Assembly: GCF_014203715.1 (NCBI RefSeq)
Contig: NZ_JACHJP010000005.1
Coordinates: 372,001 to 436,000, forward strand
Source: Streptosporangium saharense
GTDB taxonomy: Bacteria; Actinomycetota; Actinomycetes; Streptosporangiales; Streptosporangiaceae
Direction: 5' to 3'
DNA: 64,000 nt
Both the position numbers and the translations under genes were made by a program. Position 1 is the stretch's first letter, and every line of letters starts with the position of its first letter. The notes below the pieces were generated by a model. It was given only the letters and a program-made list of their open reading frames with translations, was not told the origin of the DNA and searched no databases. Positions 37,250 through 48,226 of this stretch are shown piece after piece.

Positions 37250-37276
37250 GGCGCCGGTCGTGGGGTGACCGGCGCC
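37250..37276 (-). terminator. Terminator of the Sdh1-type operon
   Basis: A perfect 10 bp inverted repeat (37250-37259 and 37267-37276, 7 nt loop) begins 13 bp downstream of the sdhB stop on the minus strand. Confidence 0.7.
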
Positions 37277-37289
37277 GGGGGCAGGGGGG

Positions 37290-38051
37290 TCAGCTCTTTG
37301 AGGTTGACCGCTTGAAGATCTTGTTGCCGAGCCAGACCAGCGGGTCGTACTTGCGGTCGACGACCCGTTCCTTCATCGGGATCAGCGCGTTGTCGGTGAT
37401 CTTGATGTGCTCGGGGCAGACCTCGGTGCAGCACTTGGTGATGTTGCAGTAGCCCAGGCCGTGCTCCTCCTGCGCGGAGTCCTTGCGGTCGGCCACGTCG
37501 TAGGGGTGCATGTCCAGCTCGGCGATCCGCATCAGGAAGCGCGGACCGGCGAAGTTGGGCTTGTTCTCCTCGTGGTCACGGATCACGTGGCAGACGTTGT
37601 TGCACATGAAGCACTCGATGCACTTGCGGAACTCCTGGGACCGCTCGACGTCGATCTGCTGCATGCGGTACTCGCCCGGCTGCACGTCCGCGGGCGGGGT
37701 GAAGGACGGGATCTCGCGTGCCTTCTGGTAGTTGAACGACACGTCCGTGACCAGGTCCTTGATCACCGGGAACGTCCGCATGGGCGTCACGGTGATCGTC
37801 TCGTCCTCCGAGAAAGTGGACATCCGGGTCATACAGCCCAGGCGTGGCTTGCCGTTGATCTCCATGGAACACGAGCCGCACTTGCCGGCCTTACAGTTCC
37901 AGCGGACCGCCAGGTCGGGGGTCTGGGTGGCCTGGAGCCTGTGGATGATGTCGAGGACGACCTCGCCCTCGTTCACCTCGACGGTGAAGTCCTCAAGCTT
38001 GCCCTCGCCGCCCTCGCCTCGCCACACACGGAACTTCGCCTTGTAACTCAT
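37290..38051 (-). CDS. sdhB: Succinate dehydrogenase iron-sulfur subunit (Sdh1-type)
   Basis: A 253-residue SdhB. The [2Fe-2S] ferredoxin domain has CKAGKCGSCSMEINGKPRLGC, and the two C-terminal cluster motifs are CIECFMCNNVC and CNITKCCTEVCP. It passes electrons from SdhA flavin toward the membrane anchor and menaquinone. The start is ATG 38051, with AAGGAG overlapping the sdhA stop 2 bp upstream; 53 in-frame upstream codons lie inside sdhA and are discarded. It is the last gene of the operon, before the terminator at 37250. Confidence 0.95.
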   Translation of the reverse strand: MSYKAKFRVWRGEGGEGKLEDFTVEVNEGEVVLDIIHRLQATQTPDLAVRWNCKAGKCGSCSMEINGKPRLGCMTRMSTFSEDETITVTPMRTFPVIKDLVTDVSFNYQKAREIPSFTPPADVQPGEYRMQQIDVERSQEFRKCIECFMCNNVCHVIRDHEENKPNFAGPRFLMRIAELDMHPYDVADRKDSAQEEHGLGYCNITKCCTEVCPEHIKITDNALIPMKERVVDRKYDPLVWLGNKIFKRSTSKS

Positions 38052-38053
38052 GG

Positions 38054-39946
38054 TTACTCCTTGACCAACGCGTCGAAGTCGGCCAGCTCTTCCTCGGTGA
38101 TGTACTTCTTCAGCTCGGCCCGGTCGAAAAGCGTGATCAGGTCGTCGCGCATGGGAGGCTGCACCTTCTCCTCGACGGACACGCCGGAGCCGTCGGGGGA
38201 GGCCGCGCACACCAGGAGCTTGCGTCGCCAGTCGGCCGACATTCCGGGGAAGTCGTCCCGGGTGTGGCCGCCGCGGCTCTCCTCACGGATGAGAGCCGCC
38301 TTCGCGACGCACTCGGAGACCAGCAGCATGTTGCGCAGGTCCAGGCAGAGGTGCCAGCCGGGGTTGTAGATCCTGCTGCCTGCCGCGCCGACGCCCTGGG
38401 CCCGCTCCCTGAGCTTGCCCACGGCCTCCAGAGCCTCGGTGACCTCCTGGGCGTTGCGGATGATGCCGACGAGCTCGTTCATCGTCCGCTGGAGCTCCTG
38501 GTGGACCTGGTAGGGGTTCTCACCGGTGCGCTCAAGCGGGGCCAGCGCCTCCGCCTTCGCGGCCGAGACCGCCTCCTCGGTGGCCTGCGGCCTGGCGGCG
38601 AGCCCGTTGACGTAGGCGGCCGCTCCGGCGCCCGCGCGGCGGCCGAAGACCAACAGGTCCGACAGCGAGTTGCCGCCGAGCCGGTTGGAGCCGTGCATGC
38701 CGCCGGAGACCTCGCCCGCGGCGAAGAGGCCGGGGACGTCCGCGGCGCCGGTGTCGGCGTCAACCTCGACGCCGCCCATGATGTAGTGGCAGGTCGGGCC
38801 GACCTGCATGGGCTCGGCGGTGATGTCGACGTCGGCCAGCTCCTTGAACTGGTGGTGCATCGACGGCAGCCGCTTGATGATCTCCGCGGCGGGGAGCCTG
38901 CTGGACACGTCGAGGAAGACGCCGCCCTGGGGTGAGCCGCGTCCGGCCTTCACCTCGGAGTTGATGGCCCTGGCGACCTCGTCACGGGGCAGCAGCTCCG
39001 GAGGACGGCGGTTGTTGGCCTGGTCGGTGTACCAGCGGTCGCCCTCCTCCTCGGTGGTGGCGTACTTGTCCTTGAAGACGTCGGGGATGTAGTCGAACAT
39101 GAAGCGCTTGCCCTCGGAGTTGCGCAGCACGCCGCCGTCACCGCGGACCGACTCGGTGACGAGGATGCCGCGGACCGAGGGAGGCCAGACCATCCCGGTC
39201 GGGTGGAACTGGATGAACTCCATGTTGATCAGCTTCGCCCCGGCCAGCAGCGCCAGCGCGTGGCCGTCCCCGGTGTACTCCCAGGAGTTGGAGGTCACCA
39301 CGTAGGACTTGCCGATGCCGCCGGTGGCCAGCACGACCGCGGGGGTGTCGAAGACGATCAGCTTGCCGTTCTCGCGCCAGTAGCCGAAGGCACCGGCGAT
39401 GGCGTCGCCGTCCTTCAGCAGCCGGGTGATCGTGCACTCCTGGAAGACCTTGATGTACGCCTCGGGGTCGCCGTGCAGCCGCTCGTCCTCCTGCTGGAGG
39501 GCGACGACCCGCTGCTGGAGGGTGCGGATCAGCTCAAGGCCGGTACGGTCGCCGACGTGGGCGAGCCGGGGGTACTCGTGGCCGCCGAAGTTACGCTGGC
39601 TGATCTTGCCGTCCTTGGTGCGGTCGAACAGCGCGCCCCAGGCCTCCAGCTCCCAGACCCGGTCGGGGGCCTCCTTGGCGTGCAGCTCGGCCATCCGCCA
39701 GTTGTTGAGGAACTTGCCGCCCCGCATGGTGTCGCGGAAGTGCACCATCCAGTTGTCGGCGCTGTTGACGTTGCCCATGGCCGCTGCGGCGCCACCCTCG
39801 GCCATGACGGTGTGGGCCTTGCCGAACAGCGACTTGCAGACGATCGCGGTGCGCTTGCCCTGCTGGCGGGCCTCGATGGCCGCCCGTAGCCCCGCCCCGC
39901 CCGCGCCGATGACGACGACGTCGTATTCGTGACGCTCGATTTCCAC
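38054..39946 (-). CDS. sdhA: Succinate dehydrogenase flavoprotein (Sdh1-type)
   Basis: A 630-residue flavoprotein oxidising succinate to fumarate. The FAD-binding motif VVIGAGGAGLRAAIEA, the flavinylation-type histidine in SLFGKAHTVMAEGGAAAA, and the substrate-binding segments HPTGMVWPP and MHGSNRLGGNSLSDLLVFGRRAG are present. The overall sequence is of the mycobacterial Sdh1 (Rv0248c-like) type, distinct from the second copy at 46.2 kb. It lies 9 bp after the anchor gene. Confidence 0.95.
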   Translation of the reverse strand: MEIERHEYDVVVIGAGGAGLRAAIEARQQGKRTAIVCKSLFGKAHTVMAEGGAAAAMGNVNSADNWMVHFRDTMRGGKFLNNWRMAELHAKEAPDRVWELEAWGALFDRTKDGKISQRNFGGHEYPRLAHVGDRTGLELIRTLQQRVVALQQEDERLHGDPEAYIKVFQECTITRLLKDGDAIAGAFGYWRENGKLIVFDTPAVVLATGGIGKSYVVTSNSWEYTGDGHALALLAGAKLINMEFIQFHPTGMVWPPSVRGILVTESVRGDGGVLRNSEGKRFMFDYIPDVFKDKYATTEEEGDRWYTDQANNRRPPELLPRDEVARAINSEVKAGRGSPQGGVFLDVSSRLPAAEIIKRLPSMHHQFKELADVDITAEPMQVGPTCHYIMGGVEVDADTGAADVPGLFAAGEVSGGMHGSNRLGGNSLSDLLVFGRRAGAGAAAYVNGLAARPQATEEAVSAAKAEALAPLERTGENPYQVHQELQRTMNELVGIIRNAQEVTEALEAVGKLRERAQGVGAAGSRIYNPGWHLCLDLRNMLLVSECVAKAALIREESRGGHTRDDFPGMSADWRRKLLVCAASPDGSGVSVEEKVQPPMRDDLITLFDRAELKKYITEEELADFDALVKE

Positions 39947-39955
39947 TGGTGATCC

Positions 39956-40741
39956 TTATGCGAACGGGAAGTTGACGATGCCCTTGGCGACCAGCCGTAC
40001 GTAGAGGTCGGCTCCCATGACGGTGAACATCGAGATGAGGGCGAGCTGCTGGTGCTTGGCGTTGAGTTTGGAGACGAAGCCCCAGGCCCTGTAGCGGACC
40101 GGGTGCTTGGAGAAGTGGTTCAGGCGCCCGGCCGTGATGTGACGGCAGGAGTGGCACGACAGCGTGTACAGGTTGATGAACACGGCGTTGATCACCAGGA
40201 TCAGCGTCCCGAGCCCGAGCGGCTTCTCCACCAGGGCCAGCACCGCGTCCCAGGCGAGGACCAGGCCGATCAGGATCGCCGCGTAGAAGAAGTAGCGGTG
40301 GATGTTCTGCAGGATCAGCGGGAAGCGGGACTCACCGGAGTACTTGCTGTGCGGCTCGTTGACGGCGCACGCGGGCGGCGAGAGCCAGAACCCGCGGTAG
40401 TAGGCCTTGCGGTAGTAGTAGCAGGTGAAGCGGAAACCCGCGGGCAGGACCAGGATCAGCAGGCTGGGCGACAGGGTGTACCAGTCGCCGAACGGTGCGA
40501 GGCCGAACAGGCGTGCCCCCTCGGGGCAGCTTGTGGCCAGGCACGGGGAGGAGAACGGCGCGATGTACGGTGCCGCGAAATAACTGCTGTCGAAAAGCGT
40601 CCACGTGGCGTAGACGAGAAATGCCGTGAAGATAAGGAAGGTGACCAGTGGATAGCGCCACCACTGGTCGGTGCGCAGCGTGCGCTCCTTGATCTGCGCG
40701 CGCTGCCTTCTGGCCGGGCTCTCGGCCGTTGTCTGGGTCAT
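39956..40741 (-). CDS. Sdh1-type succinate dehydrogenase membrane anchor
   Basis: A 261-residue membrane protein with about five helices (for example YPLVTFLIFTAFLVYATWTLF, LSPSLLILVLPAGFRF, YFFYAAILIGLVLAWDAVLALV, LILVINAVFINLYTLSCHSC). It matches the unusual single anchor of mycobacterial Sdh1 (Rv0249c-like). Candidate haem or quinone residues include His in NIHRYFFY and CHSCRHITAG. The start is ATG 40741, with GGAGAGG upstream. It heads an anchor-sdhA-sdhB operon controlled from the CRP-like promoter region at about 40865-40940. Confidence 0.88.
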   Translation of the reverse strand: MTQTTAESPARRQRAQIKERTLRTDQWWRYPLVTFLIFTAFLVYATWTLFDSSYFAAPYIAPFSSPCLATSCPEGARLFGLAPFGDWYTLSPSLLILVLPAGFRFTCYYYRKAYYRGFWLSPPACAVNEPHSKYSGESRFPLILQNIHRYFFYAAILIGLVLAWDAVLALVEKPLGLGTLILVINAVFINLYTLSCHSCRHITAGRLNHFSKHPVRYRAWGFVSKLNAKHQQLALISMFTVMGADLYVRLVAKGIVNFPFA

Positions 40742-40864
40742 CGGAGACCTCTCCACCTCCCACGGACCCCCGCTGCTCACCGGAGGGGTCCGGGTCGTTT
40801 CAGTTGTCCGCGCACCGCGCCGTGGTCGCGCCGGATCACCGTGCGCGCGCTTGTTGGTGGGGCT

Positions 40865-40940
40865 ACGTTACGACGCTGCTACCCGCTCATGTGAGAAGCG
40901 TCACTCACATTTTCCGTCACCCGGTGTGATTCCTGTCACG
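40865..40940 (-). promoter_or_regulatory. Sdh1 promoter with two CRP/GlxR-like sites
   Basis: Two close matches to TGTGA-N6-TCACA are present: TGTGA-GAAGCG-TCACT (40890-40905) and TGTGA-TTCCTG-TCACG (40925-40940). On the minus strand TAACGT (40865-40870) can serve as a -10, placing the nearer site at about -40 and the farther at about -75. cAMP-responsive CRP-family control of succinate dehydrogenase is known in Corynebacterium (GlxR). The remainder of 40742-41035 holds no gene. Confidence 0.55.
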
Positions 40941-41035
40941 TTGGTCAGGAGCGGGGAATAAGGACGTCATGTTCCGCGAGCTGGGAAGGCCGGTAAGGAG
41001 ATCCTCGGTCACGGGTCCCGAAGGGCCCGACCGGG

Positions 41036-41485
41036 TCAGTAATGCTGATCCGAGTTGGGCAGCTTGACCACGGTGACGAAGAAGTCGTCGATCCTGCGGA
41101 CCACGCTGATGAACTGGTCGAAGTCAACGGGCTTGGAGACGTAGGCGTTGGCGTGCAGGTGGTAGCTGCGCAGGATGTCCTCCTCCGACTCCGAGGTGGT
41201 CAGCACGACCACCGGGATGCCGCGCAGCTTCTCGTCGCCCTTGATGTCCTGGAGCACCTCCCTGCCGTCCTTGCGGGGCAGGTTGAGGTCCAGCAGGATC
41301 AGGTCGGGCCTGGGCACGTCGGCGTACTCGCCCTCCCTGCGCAGGAAGGCCATGGCCTGCTCACCGTCGTTGACGACGTGCAGCTTGTTCCTGACCTTGT
41401 TCAGCTCGAACGCCTCGCGCGTCAGCAGGACGTCGCCCGGATCGTCCTCGACGAGGAGCACGTCGATCCAGCGCAGGTCATTCAT
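41036..41485 (-). CDS. Stand-alone response regulator (Rcp1-type REC protein)
   Basis: A 149-residue single-domain receiver. Acidic pocket [11 protein letters not shown], phosphoacceptor Asp in [16 protein letters not shown], Thr/Ser in [12 protein letters not shown] and Lys in [12 protein letters not shown] are present. There is no output domain. It resembles the Rcp1 partners of phytochrome-like kinases (HANAYV-KPV signature). Its start overlaps the histidine kinase gene by 8 bp, so the two are a cognate, translationally coupled pair. Confidence 0.93.
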   Translation of the reverse strand: MNDLRWIDVLLVEDDPGDVLLTREAFELNKVRNKLHVVNDGEQAMAFLRREGEYADVPRPDLILLDLNLPRKDGREVLQDIKGDEKLRGIPVVVLTTSESEEDILRSYHLHANAYVSKPVDFDQFISVVRRIDDFFVTVVKLPNSDQHY

Positions 41486-43061
41486 CGCTCTCTCCAGGGG
41501 GAAGGGTCCAGTGGAAGGTCGTCCCCGGGCGCTCCGGGGCCTCGCTCTCCACCCAGATGCGTCCGCCGTGATATTCGACGATCTTCTTGCACAGTGCGAG
41601 GCCGATGCCGGTTCCGGCGTAGACGTCCCGGCCGTGCAGCCGCTGGAATATCAGGAAGATCCGGTCAGTGTACTTGCTCTCGATGCCTATCCCGTTGTCC
41701 GAGCAGGAGAACTCCCACATGTCGTCGGCACGCCGTACGCCGATGTGGATCTTCGGGGGCTCCTCGGAGCGGAACTTGACCGCGTTGCCGACGAGGTTCT
41801 GGAAGAGCTGGACGAGCTGGGTGCGGTTGCCGTACACCGTGGGGAGGTCGTCGGAGGTGACCGTCGCCCCCGCCTCCTCGATCGGCGCGGCGAGGTTCTT
41901 CAGCGCCACCTGCAGCGGCAGGTTGGCGTCGACCGAGGTCGACTCGCCGCCCTTCCTGCCGACCCGGGAGAAGTCGAGCAGGTCGTTGATCAGTAGCTGC
42001 ATGCGCTTGGCGCCGTCGACGGCGAAGGTGATGTACTGCTTGGCCCGGTCGTCGAGCTGGTCGCCGTAGCGCTGGTCGAGCATCTGGGTGAAGCTGGCCA
42101 CCTTGCGCAGCGGTTCCTGCAGGTCGTGGCTGGCGACGTAGGCGAACTGTTCGAGCTCGCCGTTGGAGCGCCGCAGCTCGGCCGCCTGCTCCTCAAGCTT
42201 GGTCTGGGCCTCCTCGACCCTGCGCCACTCGGCGATGATGCGCCGCCGCATGGAGTTCACGTGGCCGGAGAGCTCGGACAGCTCGGAGGGGTGGTCGACC
42301 TTCAGCCTGTGCTCGAAGTCACCCTGCGCGACCGCCCTGACCTGCCCGCTCAGCTCGGCCAGCGGGCGCAGTACGGCGTTGCGCACGATGAGCGCGGCAC
42401 CGATCGCGGCCAGGAGCAGGGCGAGGACGACCCCGCCGAGCGCGATGTACAGGGCGCGCCAGCCCCGGTCGAGACGGCCGCTGCCCTCGACGTGCAGCTC
42501 GTCGAGGTTCTCCTGGAGGGTGACGAGCGAGCGGCGGACGTCGGCGAAGCGGCTGGCGTTGATGGGGGCGTTCCGCGAGGCCGTCTCCGTCTTGTAGCGG
42601 GAGACCTCGGCGACGACCTTGTCCACGTAGTCGCGGCGCCATGCCTGGGCGGCGGTCCTCAGGCGCTCGACGTCGGCCCTGATGAGCCGCTCGTCGGGCA
42701 TCCTGGGCAGCAGGGCGTCGAGCGCGCGCAGCGCGTCGGTCTCCGCGGCGACGGCCTCCCGGTAGTCCTCAAGGGAGACGTCCTCGTTGGTCCTGCCGTA
42801 CGTCCTGGCCGCGCTCTCCTGCGCCGACAGGGCGTTGGAGACGTCCATGGTGCGCAGCGCCGCCGGATCGACGACGTCGACCACGGCCACGCTGGCCGCC
42901 CGAGCCTCCTCGATCGAGGAGACCGTGAAGGCCGCGGCGATCGCGAACAGCAGGGCGACGACGAGCCCGGTGAACACGAACCACTGCCCGACCCGGAACC
43001 TGCCGAAGCCGCTCGCCGGGGTGACGGCGGGCAGCGGCCTGATCTCCGGCCGCCCGCTCAC
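41478..43061 (-). CDS. Sensor histidine kinase, CHASE3-like/HAMP
   Basis: A 527-residue kinase with a helix at about 28-50, a roughly 150-residue extracytoplasmic helical sensor of CHASE3 type ([38 protein letters not shown]), a second helix (about 205-228), HAMP, a coiled coil, and HisKA with [14 protein letters not shown] containing the phosphorylated His. The HATPase_c domain has N-box [12 protein letters not shown]1 [11 protein letters not shown] and G2 [18 protein letters not shown]. The core is of the phytochrome-like HWE-adjacent group that partners Rcp1 receivers. It overlaps the upstream REC-PP2C gene by 4 bp. Confidence 0.93.
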   Translation of the reverse strand: MSGRPEIRPLPAVTPASGFGRFRVGQWFVFTGLVVALLFAIAAAFTVSSIEEARAASVAVVDVVDPAALRTMDVSNALSAQESAARTYGRTNEDVSLEDYREAVAAETDALRALDALLPRMPDERLIRADVERLRTAAQAWRRDYVDKVVAEVSRYKTETASRNAPINASRFADVRRSLVTLQENLDELHVEGSGRLDRGWRALYIALGGVVLALLLAAIGAALIVRNAVLRPLAELSGQVRAVAQGDFEHRLKVDHPSELSELSGHVNSMRRRIIAEWRRVEEAQTKLEEQAAELRRSNGELEQFAYVASHDLQEPLRKVASFTQMLDQRYGDQLDDRAKQYITFAVDGAKRMQLLINDLLDFSRVGRKGGESTSVDANLPLQVALKNLAAPIEEAGATVTSDDLPTVYGNRTQLVQLFQNLVGNAVKFRSEEPPKIHIGVRRADDMWEFSCSDNGIGIESKYTDRIFLIFQRLHGRDVYAGTGIGLALCKKIVEYHGGRIWVESEAPERPGTTFHWTLPPGESDE

Positions 43062-44227
43062 CGCTCCCCGTTCTGGGAGGCTTCGTCTCTGGAGATGAGC
43101 ACGGTCGCGAGGTCGTCGCTGAGCGAGTCACCGTTGAGCTCGATCACCCGATCGATCAGCCGGTCGAGGTGGATGCCGCCGTGCTCGTGGACCAGGGCGA
43201 GCAGGCCCTCGGTGCCGAGCAGGTCGGGGCCTCCGCCGACGGTCGCCTCGATCAGGCCGTCTGTGTAGAACAGCAGCGACCAGTCGTCGCCGAGCGTGAC
43301 CTCGATCTCCGACCAGACGACGTCCTTGAAGATGCCCAGCGGCGGCCCGGAGGGCGTGCCGGGGACAACGCCGATCGCGCCGTCGCGGATCAGCAGCGGC
43401 GGGGGATGGCCGACCACGTGCATCCGCGCCCGGCTGAGCGTGGGGTCGATCGTGGCGATGCACAGCGTCGTGAAGATCTCCGCGGACTTGCGCTCAAGGC
43501 GCAGCACGGAGTCGAGGACGCCCAGCAGCTCGTTGCCGGTGTGCCCGGCCAGCACCAGGGCCCGCCAGGCGATGCGCAGTGCGACCCCGAGCGCGGCCTC
43601 GTCGGGACCGTGCCCGCACACGTCGCCGACCACCACGTGCACGGCGCCGTCCTGGCTCTGCACGGTGTCCCAGAAGTCACCGGCGAGCAGGGCGCGCCTG
43701 CGGCCCGGCAGGTAGCGGGCCTGGTGTTCGAGACCGCCCTGTTCGAGCAGCGGGACGGGCAGCAGACCGCGTTCGAGCCGGGAGTTCTCCTTGGTGAGCA
43801 GTTCGGCCTCGACCAGCCTGCGCTGGGCCAGGTCGGCGCGCTTGCGCTCCATCGCGTAGCGGATGGCCCGTGCCAGCAGCCTGGCCTCCACGTCCTGCTT
43901 GACCAGGAAGTCCTGGGCACCGGCCGCGACGGCCTCGACGCCCACGTGGGTGTCGTTCAGCCCGGTCAGCACCAGCACCGCGGCGTCGGGCACCATCGTC
44001 AGGACCTGTTCGAGCGCCTCAAGGCCGGTGGCGTCGGGCAGGGAGAGATCGACGAGGACGCACTGGACCTCGTCGGTCAGCCGTTCCCTACTCTCCTGCA
44101 GGCTGCGCACCCAAATGATCTTGGGCGGGTTGTTGGCCTGGGCGAGCAGCTCCTCCACGAGAAAGGCGTCGCCCGCGTCGTCCTCGATGAGCAGGACGGT
44201 GAGCGTTTCGTTGGGCGGGGCGGTCAC
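43058..44227 (-). CDS. Response regulator with PP2C/SpoIIE phosphatase output
   Basis: About 389 residues. An N-terminal REC domain (LTVLLIEDDAGDAFLVEELL, Asp in CVLVDLSLPDATGLEAL, LVLTGLND, DFLVKQDV) is joined by a coiled coil (RKRADLAQRRLVEAELLTKENSRLE) to a PPM/SpoIIE-type phosphatase with LAGDFWD, VVGDVCGHGPDEAA, GHPPPLLIRDG, FYTDGLIEA and DDLATVLISR, the metal-binding aspartates. Such proteins often dephosphorylate anti-sigma antagonists. GTG 44227 has GAGGGG just upstream; GTG 44287 is an alternative lying in the promoter. TTGTCC-N17-CACTAT (44304 to 44276, minus strand) is a plausible promoter for the three-gene operon. Confidence 0.9.
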   Translation of the reverse strand: MTAPPNETLTVLLIEDDAGDAFLVEELLAQANNPPKIIWVRSLQESRERLTDEVQCVLVDLSLPDATGLEALEQVLTMVPDAAVLVLTGLNDTHVGVEAVAAGAQDFLVKQDVEARLLARAIRYAMERKRADLAQRRLVEAELLTKENSRLERGLLPVPLLEQGGLEHQARYLPGRRRALLAGDFWDTVQSQDGAVHVVVGDVCGHGPDEAALGVALRIAWRALVLAGHTGNELLGVLDSVLRLERKSAEIFTTLCIATIDPTLSRARMHVVGHPPPLLIRDGAIGVVPGTPSGPPLGIFKDVVWSEIEVTLGDDWSLLFYTDGLIEATVGGGPDLLGTEGLLALVHEHGGIHLDRLIDRVIELNGDSLSDDLATVLISRDEASQNGER

Positions 44228-44336
44228 TGACCCCTCTTCGCTGTCTCGGGGGGAACCTACTTGACGGTATGCAGAATAGTGCGGCACCCGGACGTACGGG
44301 ACAACGATCTGTCCCGTATGGGGAAAGACCGGTCGC

Positions 44337-45269
44337 TCAGCCCGGGACGATCAGCTCAAGGCCTTCGGGAAGACTACCCTCGTGGGAGGCCTCGGCCAGG
44401 AAGAACAGCAGCGTGTCACGGAACGCCTGGGCCGCCCTGGTCGGCTCGACGTCCTTGCGGTGGGCGATGGCGATCGTACGGCGCAGCCCCGGGGGCGCCA
44501 GCGGTGTCCCGGTCAGCCCGGGGCGGCCGTCCAGGACCATCGAGGGCACCAGGGCGATGCCGAGCCCGGCCTCGACGAAGCGCAGCACGGCGTCCATCTC
44601 GCCGCCCTCGACCGAGAGCCTCGGCTCGAACCCCGCCTGACGGCAGGCCCCGAGCGTCGCCTCCCGCAGGTCGTAACCCCGCCGGAACATCACCATCGGC
44701 TGCCCGCGCAGGTCCTCTATCCGCATGTACGGCCTGCGCGCGTGCGAGATGGACGGGGAGACGACGACCAGGTTCTCCCGCAGCACCTCCTCTGTGACCA
44801 GGGAGGGGTCGTCGTTCTGCAGCGGCATGATGATCAACGCCAGGTCGAGCTGGCCACGGGCCAGGGCGCGGACCAGGTCACGGGAGCCGCCCTCCTCGAC
44901 GAGCAGCTCGATGCCGGGGTAGGAGCGGTGGAACCTCGCCAGGGCGTCGGCCATCAGCCCGGCGCACAGCGAGGGGGTGGCGCCGAGCCGTACCCTGCCG
45001 CGGCGCAGGCCCGCCAGCTCGGCGACCTCGCGCCTGGCGGTCTCGGCGTCGGCCAGCATCCTGCGGGCCAGGGGCAGCAGCGCCTCACCGGCGGCGGTCA
45101 GGGTGACGTTCCCCCTGGCCCTGCTGAACAGCGGCGCGCCGAGATCGGTCTCAAGCGCCCTGATCTGCTTGCTCAGCGAGGGCTGCGCGACCCGCATCCG
45201 CTCGGCCGCGTGGGTGAAGTGCCGGGAGTCGGCCACAGCCACGAAGTAGGCCAGTTGCTGGAGCTGCAC
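44337..45269 (-). CDS. LysR-family transcriptional regulator
   Basis: A 310-residue LTTR. The N-terminal winged HTH (FVAVADSRHFTHAAERMRVAQPSLSKQIRALETDLGAPLFSR) is followed by a co-inducer domain with two periplasmic-binding-like lobes. GTG start. It is divergent from the second sdhCAB operon, and a canonical T-N11-A LysR box lies between them, so regulation of sdhCAB and autoregulation are likely. The inducer is unknown; a TCA intermediate is a reasonable guess. Confidence 0.93.
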   Translation of the reverse strand: MQLQQLAYFVAVADSRHFTHAAERMRVAQPSLSKQIRALETDLGAPLFSRARGNVTLTAAGEALLPLARRMLADAETARREVAELAGLRRGRVRLGATPSLCAGLMADALARFHRSYPGIELLVEEGGSRDLVRALARGQLDLALIIMPLQNDDPSLVTEEVLRENLVVVSPSISHARRPYMRIEDLRGQPMVMFRRGYDLREATLGACRQAGFEPRLSVEGGEMDAVLRFVEAGLGIALVPSMVLDGRPGLTGTPLAPPGLRRTIAIAHRKDVEPTRAAQAFRDTLLFFLAEASHEGSLPEGLELIVPG

Positions 45270-45406
45270 GTTTCCCTAGCGTACGGATGGGCCGGTGGTG
45301 GATTCGGGGCGGCCCCCCGGCCCCGGGACAATGGAGGGCTCCGGTGTGAGATTGCTCGCATGCCGGCGAGGGTCGGCGCTGTAAAACCCGCATAAACCCA
45401 GACCCG

Positions 45407-45473
45407 ATAGCCGGGGGCTATGGAAACCACATCCGCGATGACTTGGACGAGTGGAAACCACCCTACCTAGCGT
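45407..45473 (+). promoter_or_regulatory. LysR box, direct repeats and promoter of sdhCAB
   Basis: ATAGCC-GGG-GGCTAT (45407-45421) is a perfect 15 bp palindrome of T-N11-A form. Two direct repeats TGGAAACCAC start at 45421 and 45452, 31 bp or about three helical turns apart. Between and after them lie a possible -35 TTGGAC (45443-45448) and -10 TAGCGT (45468-45473). The GTG of sdhC begins 6 nt after the -10 without a Shine-Dalgarno sequence, so the mRNA is probably leaderless. Confidence 0.6.
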
Positions 45474-45479
45474 CGAGAT

Positions 45480-46234
45480 GTGACTGCCACGATTGAGCGC
45501 GGCGCCGCCACAGCGCCGGTCAAACCCTCCGGGTCAGCCAAGACCCCAACCCCCAGGAGGTCTGGCGGATTCCTGGGCTCGTCCAACGGTAAGAAGGCCG
45601 TGATGGCCGTCACCGGTGCCATCCTGGTGCTCTTCCTGCTCGGCCACATGGCCGGGAACCTCAAGAGCTTCTTCGGCGCCGAGGCGTTCAACACCTACGC
45701 CGAGTTCCTGCGGACCATGGGCGAGCCGCTCGTGCCGCGCCGGGTCCTGCTCACCCTGGTCGAGGTCGTGCTGACCGCCTCCGTCGTGCTGCACATGTGG
45801 TCGGCCGTCTCCCTGGCCCGCAGGGCGCGCAAGGCCCGCCCGGTCAAGTACGCGGCCAAGCGCAAGTCCCAGGCCGGTGGCTACGCCACCCACATCATGC
45901 GCTGGGGCGGCCTGACCATCCTGCTGTTCGTCGTCTGGCACCTGCTCGACCTGACCTTCGGCGTGGTCAACCCGGCCGGTTGGGACGGCACGCCGTACGA
46001 GAAGCTGGTCGAGGGGTTCGCGCCCTCGCGCTGGTGGGTGACGGCCTTCTACGTGCTGGCCGTCGTCATGGTCGGCCTGCACCTGCGGCATGGCCTGTGG
46101 AGCGCCTTCCAGACGCTCGGCCTGGCGGGCTCGCGCAGCTACCGCCCGCTGAAGGCGGTCGCGGCCGTGGTCTCCGCCGTGCTGGTGCTCGGCTTCCTCG
46201 TGGTGCCCGTCGCGGTCATGATCGGAGTTATCAA

Positions 46235-46238
<4 letters not shown>
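45480..46238 (+). CDS. sdhC: Succinate dehydrogenase/fumarate reductase cytochrome b subunit
   Basis: A 252-residue membrane anchor of the Bacillus/Frd di-haem cytochrome b type, with five helices after a polar N-terminus. Likely haem His residues lie in [24 protein letters not shown] and VGLHLRHG. It transfers electrons to menaquinone. It is the first gene of sdhCAB, probably leaderless from the promoter at 45443-45473, and its stop overlaps the sdhA GTG start in GTGA. Confidence 0.93.
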
Positions 46239-48160
<1,922 letters not shown>

Positions 48161-48226
48161 GCGCGCCCCGCGTGGCTTCAGACCGACGAGTGGTCCGTGC
48201 AGTGAATGAGGAGCGGTAAGCGAACC

